From an uncultured Muribaculaceae bacterium (lineage in GTDB: Bacteria; Bacteroidota; Bacteroidia; Bacteroidales; Muribaculaceae), in assembly GCA_910578385.1 (NCBI GenBank), contig CAJTQV010000015.1, forward strand, positions 1 through 64,000: a stretch of 64,000 nt of DNA, written 5' to 3'. Below, piece by piece: positions 44,524 to 52,186 of this stretch. Every line of letters starts with the position of its first letter. Position 1 is the first letter of the stretch. Made by a program: the position numbers and the translations under genes. Under the pieces are notes generated by a model that did no database searches, had not been told where the DNA came from, and worked only from the letters and a program-made list of their open reading frames with translations.

Positions 44524-45231
44524 TTATTTCTGGGTTATGATGGTATGCGCGGCGCAGAGTGCATAGAGGGCGGCTGTCTCCGTGCGCAGACGCGTGTTGC
44601 CGAACGTGACCGGCATGAAACCGTTACCGATGGCCAGATTCACCTCTTCGGGAGTGAAATCCCCCTCAGGGCCTATCAGTATCGAGACATCGGACTTTCC
44701 GTCGTATTCGCGTGCAAACTCCTTGCGCTCGATCTCACGGCTGCAATAGCCCATATACTTGAGCGCCGAGGTGTCGGAAGTTACAAATTCGCGGAATCCG
44801 GTCATCTCGACCAGCTCCGGAAGAGTGGCCTTGAGGCTCTGTTTCATTGCCGAGACCATAATCTTCTCTATGCGGTCACGCTTGACTACCCTTCTGACAT
44901 TGTGGGTACAGTCAAGAAACAGCATCCTGTTCACCCCTATCTCAACCGCTTTCTCCACGAGCCACTCCATGCGGTCCATGTTCTTTGTCGGAGCGACGGC
45001 GAGCGTAATGCGCGGTGACCAGTGCAGTGGTTCAGCTGTCGTCTCAATAATATCGACAGCTGTATGACGCGGATGAGCATCGGTAATCTCGCACACGTAT
45101 GCGTTGCCCTTGCCATCGACCACATCCACCCGGTCACCCTCTTTCATGCGCAGCACACGGCAGCAATGACCCGATTCAACCTCGGGCAATTCTCCCGTGG
45201 CAAGCAGATCCGGAGCATAGAAGCGAATCAT
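44524..45231 (-). CDS. rsmE: 16S rRNA (uracil-1498-N3)-methyltransferase
   Basis: A 235-residue SPOUT-class methyltransferase. The N-terminal PUA-like part has HCCRVLRMKEGDRVDVVDGKG; the SPOUT part has the SAM-site block ILIGPEGDFTPEEV, and the knot end VTFGNTRLRTETAAL. It methylates U1498 of 16S rRNA. It is the first gene of a pair with kdsA. Confidence 0.93.
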   Translation of the reverse strand: MIRFYAPDLLATGELPEVESGHCCRVLRMKEGDRVDVVDGKGNAYVCEITDAHPRHTAVDIIETTAEPLHWSPRITLAVAPTKNMDRMEWLVEKAVEIGVNRMLFLDCTHNVRRVVKRDRIEKIMVSAMKQSLKATLPELVEMTGFREFVTSDTSALKYMGYCSREIERKEFAREYDGKSDVSILIGPEGDFTPEEVNLAIGNGFMPVTFGNTRLRTETAALYALCAAHTIITQK

Positions 45232-45313
45232 TATTCGTCAGTTTCTTATTTGTTTATGTTGTTCAATACCGGTGCCGGAAGGCTGTGCAGCATCTGCACC
45301 GTAATCTACACTG

Positions 45314-46672
45314 TCATTCAATCCCGTCGAGCGAGGTCATGCCGGCACCGTCCGTGCTTTCCACACTCCTGATTTCCTCGCCGCTGACATTGTCTTCACT
45401 TTTCTTGTCATGGAAAACTATCCAGAACAGGATACCGACAACGAGTGCGTATGCGGCACATATCATCCAGAAGACACGCCAGCCGTGAAGCTGTACATCC
45501 ACCGGGTCAGTCTCGATTACATAATGGTTGCGGATAGCCATGGCAGCGAGTGTACCGATGGTGGCTCCGAAACCGTTGGTCATGATCATGAACAGGCCCT
45601 GGGCACTGCTTCTGATGTCGCTCGATGTCTCCTTGTCGACATAGAGACCGCCTGACACGTTGAAGAAATCGAACGCTATGCCATAGACTATACATGAAAG
45701 CACAAACATCCATACACCGTCGGCCGGGTTGCCGACTCCGAAGAGTCCGAAGCGCAGGAACCATGCGAACATCGACATGAGCATCACACCCTTTATGCCG
45801 AAGCGTTTCAGGCAGAACGGTATGAGAAGTATGCAGAGGGTCTCGCTTATCTGCGACAGTGAAATCAGCGCGTTGGCATTACGTGCCGCCCACGCACCGG
45901 CAAAATCCGGTATATCAGCGAAGAATGTTATGTACGGGTTGGCATAGCCGTTGGTAATCTGCAACGACACACCGAGCATCATGCTGAACAGGAAGAAGAC
46001 CGCCATCTTCTTCTGCTTGAAGAGTGCGAAAGCCCTCAGGCCGAGACGGTCAACCCAGTTGCCCGTCACCGGGGCTGTTGACACAGGACATTTCGGCATG
46101 GTCAGCGCATAGAACACCATTAAGAAGCTGAAGCCTCCTGACACGAACAGCTGCATGTATGATGTCTGGAATGCCGCGCCCTCCGGCCCGGCGAAGTTGA
46201 CGAACAGCATGGCGCAGATGAAGCCGATTGTTCCGAAAATACGGATTGGAGGGAAGTCCTTCACCGTGTCCATTCCGGCCTTGGTCAGCGCGTTGAAGGC
46301 AACGGAGTTGTTCAGTCCGATTGTGGGCATGAAGAACGCTACCGATATGGCGTATAGCACAAACAGAGGAGTGAACTCTATCTGGTCCGCTGACATGCAG
46401 TAGAATCCGGCCAGAACCATAAATACACCCGCGAGCAGGTGACATAGACTCAGCATTCGCTGTGCCTGAATCCAACGGTCGGCTATGATGCCCACCAGCG
46501 ACGGCATGATAAGGGAAACGATACCCTGTATAGCATAAAACCATCCGATTTCTGCCACGAGGCCTACCCGTGCGAGAAAGTTTCCGAGAGATGTCAGGTA
46601 TGCACCCCATACGGCAAACTCTATGAAATTCAGAATTGAAAGTCGTACTTTCAGATTACTTTTCTGTGACAT
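45314..46672 (-). CDS. NupG-like nucleoside permease (MFS)
   Basis: A 452-residue, 12-helix nucleoside:H+ symporter-type permease. Many blocks match NupG as I know it: LWGAYL-like N-terminus (VWGAYLTSLGNF), FPPIRIFGTIGFI, SMMLGVSLQITNGYANP and AFDFFNVSGGLYVDKE. Substrate: probably nucleosides. The purine nucleoside phosphorylase elsewhere in this window would be a natural follow-up enzyme. The C-terminus is a short cytoplasmic acidic tail. A Crp/Fnr gene lies 130 bases upstream on the same strand. Confidence 0.88.
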   Translation of the reverse strand: MSQKSNLKVRLSILNFIEFAVWGAYLTSLGNFLARVGLVAEIGWFYAIQGIVSLIMPSLVGIIADRWIQAQRMLSLCHLLAGVFMVLAGFYCMSADQIEFTPLFVLYAISVAFFMPTIGLNNSVAFNALTKAGMDTVKDFPPIRIFGTIGFICAMLFVNFAGPEGAAFQTSYMQLFVSGGFSFLMVFYALTMPKCPVSTAPVTGNWVDRLGLRAFALFKQKKMAVFFLFSMMLGVSLQITNGYANPYITFFADIPDFAGAWAARNANALISLSQISETLCILLIPFCLKRFGIKGVMLMSMFAWFLRFGLFGVGNPADGVWMFVLSCIVYGIAFDFFNVSGGLYVDKETSSDIRSSAQGLFMIMTNGFGATIGTLAAMAIRNHYVIETDPVDVQLHGWRVFWMICAAYALVVGILFWIVFHDKKSEDNVSGEEIRSVESTDGAGMTSLDGIE

Positions 46673-46805
46673 ACATTTAAGGTTAAGCGTTCTGGTCGTC
46701 TGCAGCCCTGTACCGCGCCTGCGGGCGACTCATGATGCAAATTTAATTATAATTTGCGGAATCTGCAACGCATTATCGCAGTTTGAGAAAAAAAGTCTCC
46801 CGCGT

Positions 46806-47477
46806 TTATTTCTCGACCAATTCCATCAGACGCTCTATCGAAGGGACAAGCAGCTGGCGGTCATTTGCCATGCTGATGATCCCGTCGCTCTCAAGGGCGG
46901 CGAACTGTCTCTCGGCATCGCACAATATGTTGGCGAAGAACTCTTTTACCGGGCGGTTGACCGACTCAACCGATATGTCGCGCGAGTCATGGGTGGTGGT
47001 CACATTGACCATGTGGGCGATCAAAGACGCCAATGAGCCTGCATCGGCATCGACAAGCACCCCACATCCCTTCTGCGCGCTCCGGGCAAGATAGTTCAGG
47101 CAGTTCATCAGGAATATCTGGTTCGTCTGCAGCAGAGTCATATACTGCGATTTCGGGAGCTCCATCGTGCCGCACCGGGTCAACGCCCTCGCCTTGAACC
47201 GGAGATGATTGTCGAGTCCGAAAAGACGTTCCGCACCGATAAACCGACCCGCGGGGGCAGTCTCGTGCACCATGATATTATCGGAGAACAAAGGATGCGC
47301 GACCTGCATCTCGCCCGAGATCAGGCAACGCAGCGTCCTGCATGAGTCCTTGCCCGAAACGATTGTCTCGCCGGGATTATAAGTCTTGAATGCGAGATGA
47401 GTCTTCTCGACAAACGCTGAAATCTGCTCCGCCGATGCTCCCTTGAACAACGGCAGACTCATCAGCGTCTCGAACAT
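46806..47477 (-). CDS. Crp/Fnr-family transcription regulator
   Basis: A 223-residue regulator with an N-terminal cyclic-nucleotide-binding-type barrel (about 10-110, with GRFIGAERLFG) and a C-terminal domain for DNA binding near 165-215 (VNRPVKEFFANIL). The PR.R.RA core of the cAMP site is not evident, so the ligand is unknown. A start at 47492 is open, but the promoter at 47497-47528 would put the transcription start at about 47490, so the ATG at 47477 (MFETLMSLPLFKG) fits better. It may control the NupG-like gene downstream. Confidence 0.8.
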   Translation of the reverse strand: MFETLMSLPLFKGASAEQISAFVEKTHLAFKTYNPGETIVSGKDSCRTLRCLISGEMQVAHPLFSDNIMVHETAPAGRFIGAERLFGLDNHLRFKARALTRCGTMELPKSQYMTLLQTNQIFLMNCLNYLARSAQKGCGVLVDADAGSLASLIAHMVNVTTTHDSRDISVESVNRPVKEFFANILCDAERQFAALESDGIISMANDRQLLVPSIERLMELVEK

Positions 47478-47496
47478 AGAATAACCAGCCATATCA

Positions 47497-47528
47497 CAAA
47501 GTTAGCCGTTCTGGTTAACATTTCCAAA
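47497..47528 (-). promoter_or_regulatory. promoter of the Crp/Fnr gene
   Basis: On the minus strand, TTTG (47528-47525), exactly 20 bases, then TAACTTTG (47504-47497). A full -33/-7 match. It is so near the gene that the message would have a leader of about 13 bases or fewer. Confidence 0.75.
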
Positions 47529-47540
47529 TTTCAGGGCAAC

Positions 47541-47656
47541 AAATGTACGGTCGCGGCATGCCGCGGCCCACCATGCCCCACCATGCCCCACCATGCCCCA
47601 CGGCGACACACCGCGGCCCACCGCGGCCCACCGCGACCCACCGCGACCTTACATTT
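47541..47656. repeat. palindromic GC-rich element with 10-bp tandem units
   Basis: The stretch begins with GTACGGTCGCGGCATGCCGC (47546-47565) and ends with CCGCGACCTTAC, which is a near inverse of its start. Between them lie 10-bp units: CCGCGGCCCA, then CCATGCCCCA three times in a row (47571-47600), CGGCGACACA, CCGCGGCCCA twice (47611-47630) and CCGCGACCCA. No gene is present. A sister copy lies at 53676-53757 inside the prophage. Confidence 0.8.
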
Positions 47657-47711
47657 TTACATGACGCGCATTCTTTTATTCCACGAGCTGCACAAGATTG
47701 GAAAAAGTTAC

Positions 47712-47719
47712 TATATTTG
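47712..47719 (+). promoter_or_regulatory. -7 element for the MFS gene
   Basis: TATATTTG matches TAnnTTTG and lies 58 bases upstream of the MFS start. No TTTG at the right distance. Confidence 0.35.
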
Positions 47720-47776
47720 CAGAAACTTTCCGGGGTTTAACCTCGACACCTCGTTATAAATAAGACCTTATTGACC

Positions 47777-49057
47777 ATGAAAACATCTGTCAACACCAAC
47801 CGGGCGACATCCTCCGCCCGTGAACATAGCCACGCATCCGGCCGCAAACCGGGCAAAATGCACTATGGCTACATAATCGTGGCATGCTGCTGCCTGATGA
47901 TGGGAGTGAATGTCGGCTTGTCATTCAGCTGCGCGGGAATTTTCTATCGTCCTGTCAGCGAGTCACTCGGCGTCGCCGTCGGCGAGTTCGGCATCTACAT
48001 GTCGGTGATGTATATCACCTCCACACTTATGTTGCCGATGGCCGGAAGGCTTCTTGAACGGTACAGCGCCCGCTGGCTCTTCACGGCCAATGCCGCCCTG
48101 ATGGGACTGATATTTATCTCGATGGGATTCTACAACCGCGTCTGGGAGTTCTATATCGCCGGCGGAGCACTCGGAGTGACATTGGCCTTCCTTCTCTACC
48201 TGAGTTTCCCGACATTGGTCAACCGGTGGTTCCATACCCGCGTGGGTCTCATGATAGGCATATGCAGCGCGGCTTCCGGAATCGGAGGAATGCTCTTCAA
48301 CCCGATGGCCGGATGGATGATTACAGAATGGGGCTGGCGCTGGGCATACGGCGCATTCGGAGTGATTATCCTCGCGGTGGTCACACCGCTTCTCGGCTGG
48401 CTGCTCCGTGACCGTCCTGCCGACATGGGGTTGGAACCCTACGGACTCGGCACCATGGAAAACAAGACCAAGGCGACCGCACCGGGAGCTGACAAGACTT
48501 ATGCCGAGGCCGTGAAGAGTCCTCTGTTCTATGGAGTGGTACTGTTCGCGTTCATCATGATGGGCACCTCCACCCTCAATCTGTTTATTCCCGGCTACGT
48601 CACCGACAACGGCTTCTCGCTCGAACAGGCATCGCTAACGGCTGCATGTGTGATGGCCGGAGTTACCATCGGCAAGCTGGTACTGGGCTGGATCAACGAC
48701 CGCAACTGTATGTTTGGAGTTGCCGTCACGACAATAGCCGGAGCGGCCGGACTCGGCATCCTGCTAATAGGTTCGCACACCCTCGCGCTGATACTGACGG
48801 GAGCCTTCCTGTTCGGATGGGCATACGCCGGAGTCACCGTACAGTCGGCCATGCTTACCCGCAGCGTCTTCGGCACCCGCGACTACGGGCGCATCTACTC
48901 CGTTGTCTCCATAGCACTCGCGGCCGGTGGCGCACTCGCCTCGGGCGGCTGGGGACTCTTGGCCGACGCCACCTCCGACACATTCATCTTCACTTCCGGT
49001 GCCGTCTGCCTCACCCTCTGCCTCCTGCTCGGCCTCTGGGCCCTCCGCCGCCGCTGA
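47777..49057 (+). CDS. MFS transporter (monocarboxylate-porter-like)
   Basis: A 426-residue, 12-helix major facilitator. After a polar N-terminus of about 28 residues comes HYGYIIVACCCLMMGVNVGL; the loop after helix 2 carries AGRLLERYSARW, and helix 5 follows ISMGFYNRVWEFYIAGG. The pattern resembles the OFA/monocarboxylate porter group. Substrate unknown. The start at 47777 (ATG) is preferred over a TTG two codons earlier. It ends in the gap before the prophage. Confidence 0.83.
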   Translation: MKTSVNTNRATSSAREHSHASGRKPGKMHYGYIIVACCCLMMGVNVGLSFSCAGIFYRPVSESLGVAVGEFGIYMSVMYITSTLMLPMAGRLLERYSARWLFTANAALMGLIFISMGFYNRVWEFYIAGGALGVTLAFLLYLSFPTLVNRWFHTRVGLMIGICSAASGIGGMLFNPMAGWMITEWGWRWAYGAFGVIILAVVTPLLGWLLRDRPADMGLEPYGLGTMENKTKATAPGADKTYAEAVKSPLFYGVVLFAFIMMGTSTLNLFIPGYVTDNGFSLEQASLTAACVMAGVTIGKLVLGWINDRNCMFGVAVTTIAGAAGLGILLIGSHTLALILTGAFLFGWAYAGVTVQSAMLTRSVFGTRDYGRIYSVVSIALAAGGALASGGWGLLADATSDTFIFTSGAVCLTLCLLLGLWALRRR

Positions 49058-49096
49058 TCACCTCCCTCACAGTCACCAGACTCAACAGACCATAAA

Positions 49097-49140
49097 AAAG
49101 CGAGAGCAAAGGTGCGACCATACACCGTGGCTCTCGCTTT
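49097..49140 (+). terminator. hairpin after the MFS gene
   Basis: AAAGCGAGAGC (49097-49107) pairs with 49130-49140, with an inner GGTG/CACC pair. The T-run after it is only three bases, so it is a weak intrinsic terminator. Confidence 0.5.
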
Positions 49141-49178
49141 GAGATATACAATAAATCATGCTGATGACATAAAATAAA

Positions 49179-49202
49179 AAAGGACTACCGTGGTAGTCCT
49201 TT
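49179..49202 (+). terminator. second hairpin in the junction region
   Basis: AAAGGACTACC (49179-49189) is followed almost directly by its complement ending at 49202. The A-run ahead and TTT after it suit a bidirectional terminator between the convergent MFS and repressor genes. Confidence 0.5.
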
Positions 49203-49334
49203 GGTAGTCGATCCGGAACGACGGGCGCGCGGGCGTAATTTCGTGTAATCAAGCGGTTTTAATTGGTATTAATTTCGGTGTACTACATTTTTCAGTGTCA
49301 TTATATATGGTTTATGAGACTTATTTGACTTATA

Positions 49335-49424
49335 GGGCTTATAGGGCTTATAGGGCTTATGGGGCTTATGGGGCTTATAGGGCTTATAGGGCTTATGGGG
49401 CTTATAGGGCTTATAGGGCTTATG
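49335..49424. repeat. 9-bp tandem array (GGGCTTATR)
   Basis: Ten consecutive 9-bp units of GGGCTTATA or GGGCTTATG, preceded by two degenerate units. It lies just past the 3' end of the repressor gene. A related 9-bp motif, GGGCTAATG, is repeated inside the coding region at 51,660-51,740. Confidence 0.9.
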
Positions 49425-49431
49425 GGGTTGG

Positions 49432-50217
49432 TCAGTCGAGGGGGGCAGAGGTGGCGCGCTTGTAGCGGTAGAGGGCGCGGATGGCGGCGCGGTCGAGCGC
49501 GGTCAGCTCCGCGCCGGGGCGCTCGGCCTCGAAGGTGATCAGGTCGCCGCCGATGCGCAGCGCGTTGAGCGCGACGTGGCGCACGGTGGCCAGGCCCGGG
49601 GCCTCCGCCGTGCCGGGCGCGATGACGAGCACGTAGTTTTCCGCCAGCTCCGGATAATCCTCAGGAATCAGCTTGCCTAAGAACTGCCAGCCGCGGCCGA
49701 TCCGCGGCTCCATGCTGTCGTCGGGCATCTCGAAGAGCTTGTAAAGCGCGGCCTCGCGCCGCTCATGCGGCTGCGCGACCACCGGCATCCGCTTCGGCAC
49801 GGGGTTCTCGCCGCGCGCCAGGGCGCGGAGGGCCTCCGCGTCGTAATAGTCCAGCTCGATCACAGCCGGGCCGTCAGGGTCGTCCGCAACCGCCGCAGCG
49901 GCCGGTGCTGAGGGGAGCCCGTAAGCCGGCGCGGCAGCTTGTACGGAAGTTAGAGCGGTAGCTTGTGCGGAAGCATCGACCGACCCCTCCCCCGTTTCCA
50001 TATACTCCCGGCTGATCACGTCGGGAAACGCGTCGGCGATACGGCGCAGTAATCCTTGTGTCATTGTACGACCGCACGCAGTGAAGGCGGATGTTAGATT
50101 ATTTATATTCATCCCGATTGCGCGTGCGAGGTCTGACTTGGATGTGATACAACCCTTATACAACAATAATTTGTACGCCTCTTGCAGTCTGCTATTTAAT
50201 AACTTTCTATCAATCAT
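49432..50217 (-). CDS. prophage CI-like repressor (HTH + S24-like)
   Basis: A 261-residue repressor. Residues about 14-65 form a helix-turn-helix (ITSKSDLARAIGMNINNLTSAF), a linker rich in Ala and Pro follows, and the C-terminal third resembles an S24/LexA-type domain (MPDDSMEPRIGRG, with the serine). The lysine expected about 40 residues later is not evident; the block there reads LATVRHVAL. It may therefore not self-cleave. The ATG at 50217 starts the HTH part directly. It is divergent from the early operon and probably controls both promoters through the palindromes at 50234-50325. Confidence 0.83.
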   Translation of the reverse strand: MIDRKLLNSRLQEAYKLLLYKGCITSKSDLARAIGMNINNLTSAFTACGRTMTQGLLRRIADAFPDVISREYMETGEGSVDASAQATALTSVQAAAPAYGLPSAPAAAAVADDPDGPAVIELDYYDAEALRALARGENPVPKRMPVVAQPHERREAALYKLFEMPDDSMEPRIGRGWQFLGKLIPEDYPELAENYVLVIAPGTAEAPGLATVRHVALNALRIGGDLITFEAERPGAELTALDRAAIRALYRYKRATSAPLD

Positions 50218-50233
50218 AATGTTACATATTATT

Positions 50234-50256
50234 GCACACTTTAGGCAAAAGTGTGC
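50234..50256. promoter_or_regulatory. palindromic operator next to the repressor gene
   Basis: GCACACTTT (50234-50242), a 5-base spacer, then its perfect complement AAAGTGTGC (50248-50256). It lies 17 bases upstream of the repressor start and would suit autoregulation. Confidence 0.7.
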
Positions 50257-50280
50257 CAAATGTTAAATAATTACTTTATG

Positions 50281-50325
50281 CGTGAAATTCTCGCATATTA
50301 TTTTGGAATATGCAATAATTTCACG
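50281..50325. promoter_or_regulatory. 45-bp dyad over the early promoter
   Basis: CGTGAAATT at 50281-50289 is repeated inverted at 50317-50325, and GCATATT (50293-50299) is inverted at 50307-50313. The two nested dyads share a centre near 50303 and cover the -33 box of the rightward promoter. A repressor bound here would block it. Confidence 0.7.
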
Positions 50326-50333
50326 TACCTTTG
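50302..50333 (+). promoter_or_regulatory. early promoter of the prophage
   Basis: TTTG at 50302-50305, exactly 20 bases, then TACCTTTG at 50326-50333. It should drive the rightward early operon. A small hairpin (AGGCGT/ACGCCT at 50375-50390) lies in the leader. Confidence 0.8.
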
Positions 50334-50460
50334 CACTCGGAAACCTCAATGAGATAAGCAAAGGGAGCGCGGACAGGCGTACAAACGCCTATCTTCCATA
50401 TAACCAAAGGCAAAGTTAACGCTTTCCGTCTGTTTTTGCAAGTCGCGTCGGGGTTTATCT

Positions 50461-50724
50461 ATGATAATTTTTACCGATATGGACAAGTATAAAAACATCA
50501 TCAGCAAGGCATCTTTGGGTGCCATCGAGCCGGGGAGGGTGGCTGTGTTCCGCTACGAGACCCCGGGCGAATACCAGACAAGTCTCCGTCACGCCTACTG
50601 GGTGCGCAAGAACTGCAAGCGTCCCGACGGCTACACCTACCGCATCGAGACCCACGCCGCCGACGGGCTGATTCTCGTGCGGGTCGTCAAACCTCAAAGA
50701 GCCGTGAGCGATGCTGGCGCGTGA
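50461..50724 (+). CDS. small prophage protein, unknown
   Basis: An 87-residue protein (or 81 if the ATG at 50479 is used, MDKYKNIISKASL). Mixed alpha/beta composition, with RVAVFRYETPGEYQT and RIETHAADGLILVRVV; the second part could be a short beta-hairpin. First gene after the early promoter. I recognise no family. It overlaps the next gene by 14 bases. Confidence 0.6.
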   Translation: MIIFTDMDKYKNIISKASLGAIEPGRVAVFRYETPGEYQTSLRHAYWVRKNCKRPDGYTYRIETHAADGLILVRVVKPQRAVSDAGA

Positions 50725-51070
50725 GAAGGTGGAGCTGATGGGGCTGATCCGTCAGGTGGTGCGCGACGTGATCCGCGAGGAGCTCGCCCTCACCCATCAG
50801 GACATAATCTCGCACAAGGAGGCGTGCGAACGCTTCGACCTCAGCCGCAGGTTCATGTACGACCACGCCGAGGAGTTCGGCATGATGAGGTGCGGCAACA
50901 AGCATTATTACTCCATCCGCAAGATACAGGAGGCGATAGCCGAGGGGCGCATCAAGAGCCAGAAGCCCTGTTCTGCCCGCGACGCCGACGAGGAACCGGA
51001 AGAGACAGAAGAGACGGGCCAATCCGCGAGGACACCCGCGCAAGAGAGCGCGAAACCGATGACAAGTTAG
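50711..51070 (+). CDS. small HTH protein (excisionase or regulator-like)
   Basis: A 119-residue protein with an HTH of the kind found in excisionases and in Bacteroidales phage regulators: ISHKEACERFDLSRRFMYDH near 33-52, followed by NKHYYSIRKIQEAI. The last third is a disordered Glu/Thr/Ser-rich tail. Its place near the start of the early operon suits a regulator or excisionase. Specific role not known. Confidence 0.65.
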   Translation: MLAREKVELMGLIRQVVRDVIREELALTHQDIISHKEACERFDLSRRFMYDHAEEFGMMRCGNKHYYSIRKIQEAIAEGRIKSQKPCSARDADEEPEETEETGQSARTPAQESAKPMTS

Positions 51071-51348
51071 TAATCTGATTTCACACCCCCGCCGCCGTAG
51101 TGAACAGTTCCATTATTACGGCTTGTAGTTAACTCGATTGTAAGGATTTATCCCACTTAACAATTTCTAAGCATTCATATTTATGTTGTTATCACCGGCC
51201 TTGATCTTGATTAATCGGCGGCGGGAACTGCCCCGGAACGGCTTCGCGCCATGAACACCTCGACCCGAGGGAGGGTGTTTCTGGACCATGGCGCGCGCGG
51301 TTCGACTCCGCGCCCGGGCTCCAATCTCAAACTCCAAAACCAAACGAC

Positions 51349-51552
51349 ATGAAACAGACTGCAAACGCAACCGCCACAAGCCGCGCCCTGGAGCGCGTGC
51401 TGCTCTGGGTGCTCGGCCTTGTGGCCGTGGTGGGCATCTTCGCGGTGCCCGACGACGACTCCGCCCACTGGCTGACAATCCTCGTGACCACAAAGGTGGT
51501 GGGCATCGCGGCCCTATGGGCCATAGAAAGGAAATTGAAATCAACCATCTAA
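51349..51552 (+). CDS. small two-helix membrane protein
   Basis: A 67-residue protein with two hydrophobic stretches (about 16-33, LERVLLWVLGLVAVVGIFAV, and 43-59, ILVTTKVVGIAALWA) split by the polar loop PDDDSAHW. Phages often carry such small membrane proteins; I recognise no family. It lies 11 bases ahead of the next gene, with an overlapping false frame. Confidence 0.6.
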   Translation: MKQTANATATSRALERVLLWVLGLVAVVGIFAVPDDDSAHWLTILVTTKVVGIAALWAIERKLKSTI

Positions 51553-51563
51553 AACGGAAGAAT

Positions 51564-52184
51564 ATGGATATTAACATCAAGGTCAGCCTGAGGATAGACC
51601 CGGAGAGCGCCGCGCTGATTGGCGCGGCGGCCGGGGCGGCCGTCAGCACGGTGATCGCTGATAGGGCTAATGGGGCCGATAGGGCTAATGGGATCGATAG
51701 GACTAATGGGGCTAATGGGACTAATAGGGCTAATAGCGCCGACCAGGTAGCACAACAGGCGGCACCGGAGCCACAGGCACAGACGGCACCGGAGCCACAG
51801 GCACAGACGGCACCGGAGCCACAGGCACAGACGGCACCGGAGCCACAGGCACCGGCGGCTCAGCCGGCGGCGGCTCAGCCCGTAGCGGCGGCACCGGCAC
51901 CGCAGCCGGCCGCCTACCGCGAGACTCCGGAACAGACGCTGGCTTTCCTGCGTCAGCGGTTCAACATCCCGGCAAAGAAGGCCGACTGTGACCCCGACCA
52001 GGAACAGAAGTGGCGCGCCCTCAACAAGGCGGTCGTGAAGATCATCCAGGATGTCACCAAGAATCCCGCCAACAAGAAGCTCATCGACCTGAAGACCGAG
52101 GAGGACCAGGCGGAGTTCATGCGCCTGGCTCATGAGATCACCTGGTCGGTCAACGACGGAACCTTCAACGTGCTCGCCTTCTGA
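51564..52184 (+). CDS. prophage protein with variable repeats, unknown
   Basis: A 206-residue protein. A short amphipathic N-terminus (MDINIKVSLRIDPESAALIG) is followed by a region built from 9-bp repeats (residues about 32-58, giving DRANGADRANG and similar), then four copies of an 8-residue unit (APEPQAQT, 24 bp each, 51762-51857), an Ala/Pro/Gln linker, and a C-terminal folded part from about 125 on (ETPEQTLAFLRQRFNIPAKK). The C-terminal part is likely functional and the repeats a flexible spacer. No family known to me. The ATG at 51564 is used; a longer frame is a shadow. Confidence 0.7.
   Translation: MDINIKVSLRIDPESAALIGAAAGAAVSTVIADRANGADRANGIDRTNGANGTNRANSADQVAQQAAPEPQAQTAPEPQAQTAPEPQAQTAPEPQAPAAQPAAAQPVAAAPAPQPAAYRETPEQTLAFLRQRFNIPAKKADCDPDQEQKWRALNKAVVKIIQDVTKNPANKKLIDLKTEEDQAEFMRLAHEITWSVNDGTFNVLAF
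51658..51738 (+). repeat. coding 9-bp repeats (GGGCTAATG type)
   Basis: About nine units of 9 bp, such as GGGCTAATG and GGGCCGATA, in frame within the unknown gene. The unit differs by one base from the intergenic array at 49335-49424. Confidence 0.85.
51762..51857 (+). repeat. 24-bp tandem repeat within the unknown gene
   Basis: Four tandem 24-bp units (GCACCGGAGCCACAGGCACA...), each coding for APEPQAQT; the fourth diverges at its end. Confidence 0.9.
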
Positions 52185-52186
52185 CC

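Larger units (their letters stand above)
49058..49431. other. host-prophage junction region
   Basis: A 374-base gap between the last chromosomal gene and the prophage repressor. It holds two hairpins (49097-49140 and 49179-49202), an AT-rich stretch, and a 9-bp tandem array (49335-49424). The left attachment site probably lies here, but its partner is outside the window and no tRNA is adjacent, so it cannot be placed. Confidence 0.4.

Noticed and set aside
47571..47640. CRISPR-like array
   Set aside because: The units are 10 bp and contiguous, with no spacers; it is a tandem repeat.
49335..49424. CRISPR or coding repeat
   Set aside because: Contiguous 9-bp units with no spacers, and no gene reads through on either strand.
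51230..51323. Complete tRNA gene
   Set aside because: T-arm and CCA are good, but no D-arm or anticodon arm with T33 can be formed, and the acceptor stem has a mismatch.
51288..51563. N-terminal extension of the repeat-containing protein
   Set aside because: The extension is Arg-rich and overlaps the two-helix membrane protein frame; the ATG at 51564 starts a sensible protein.
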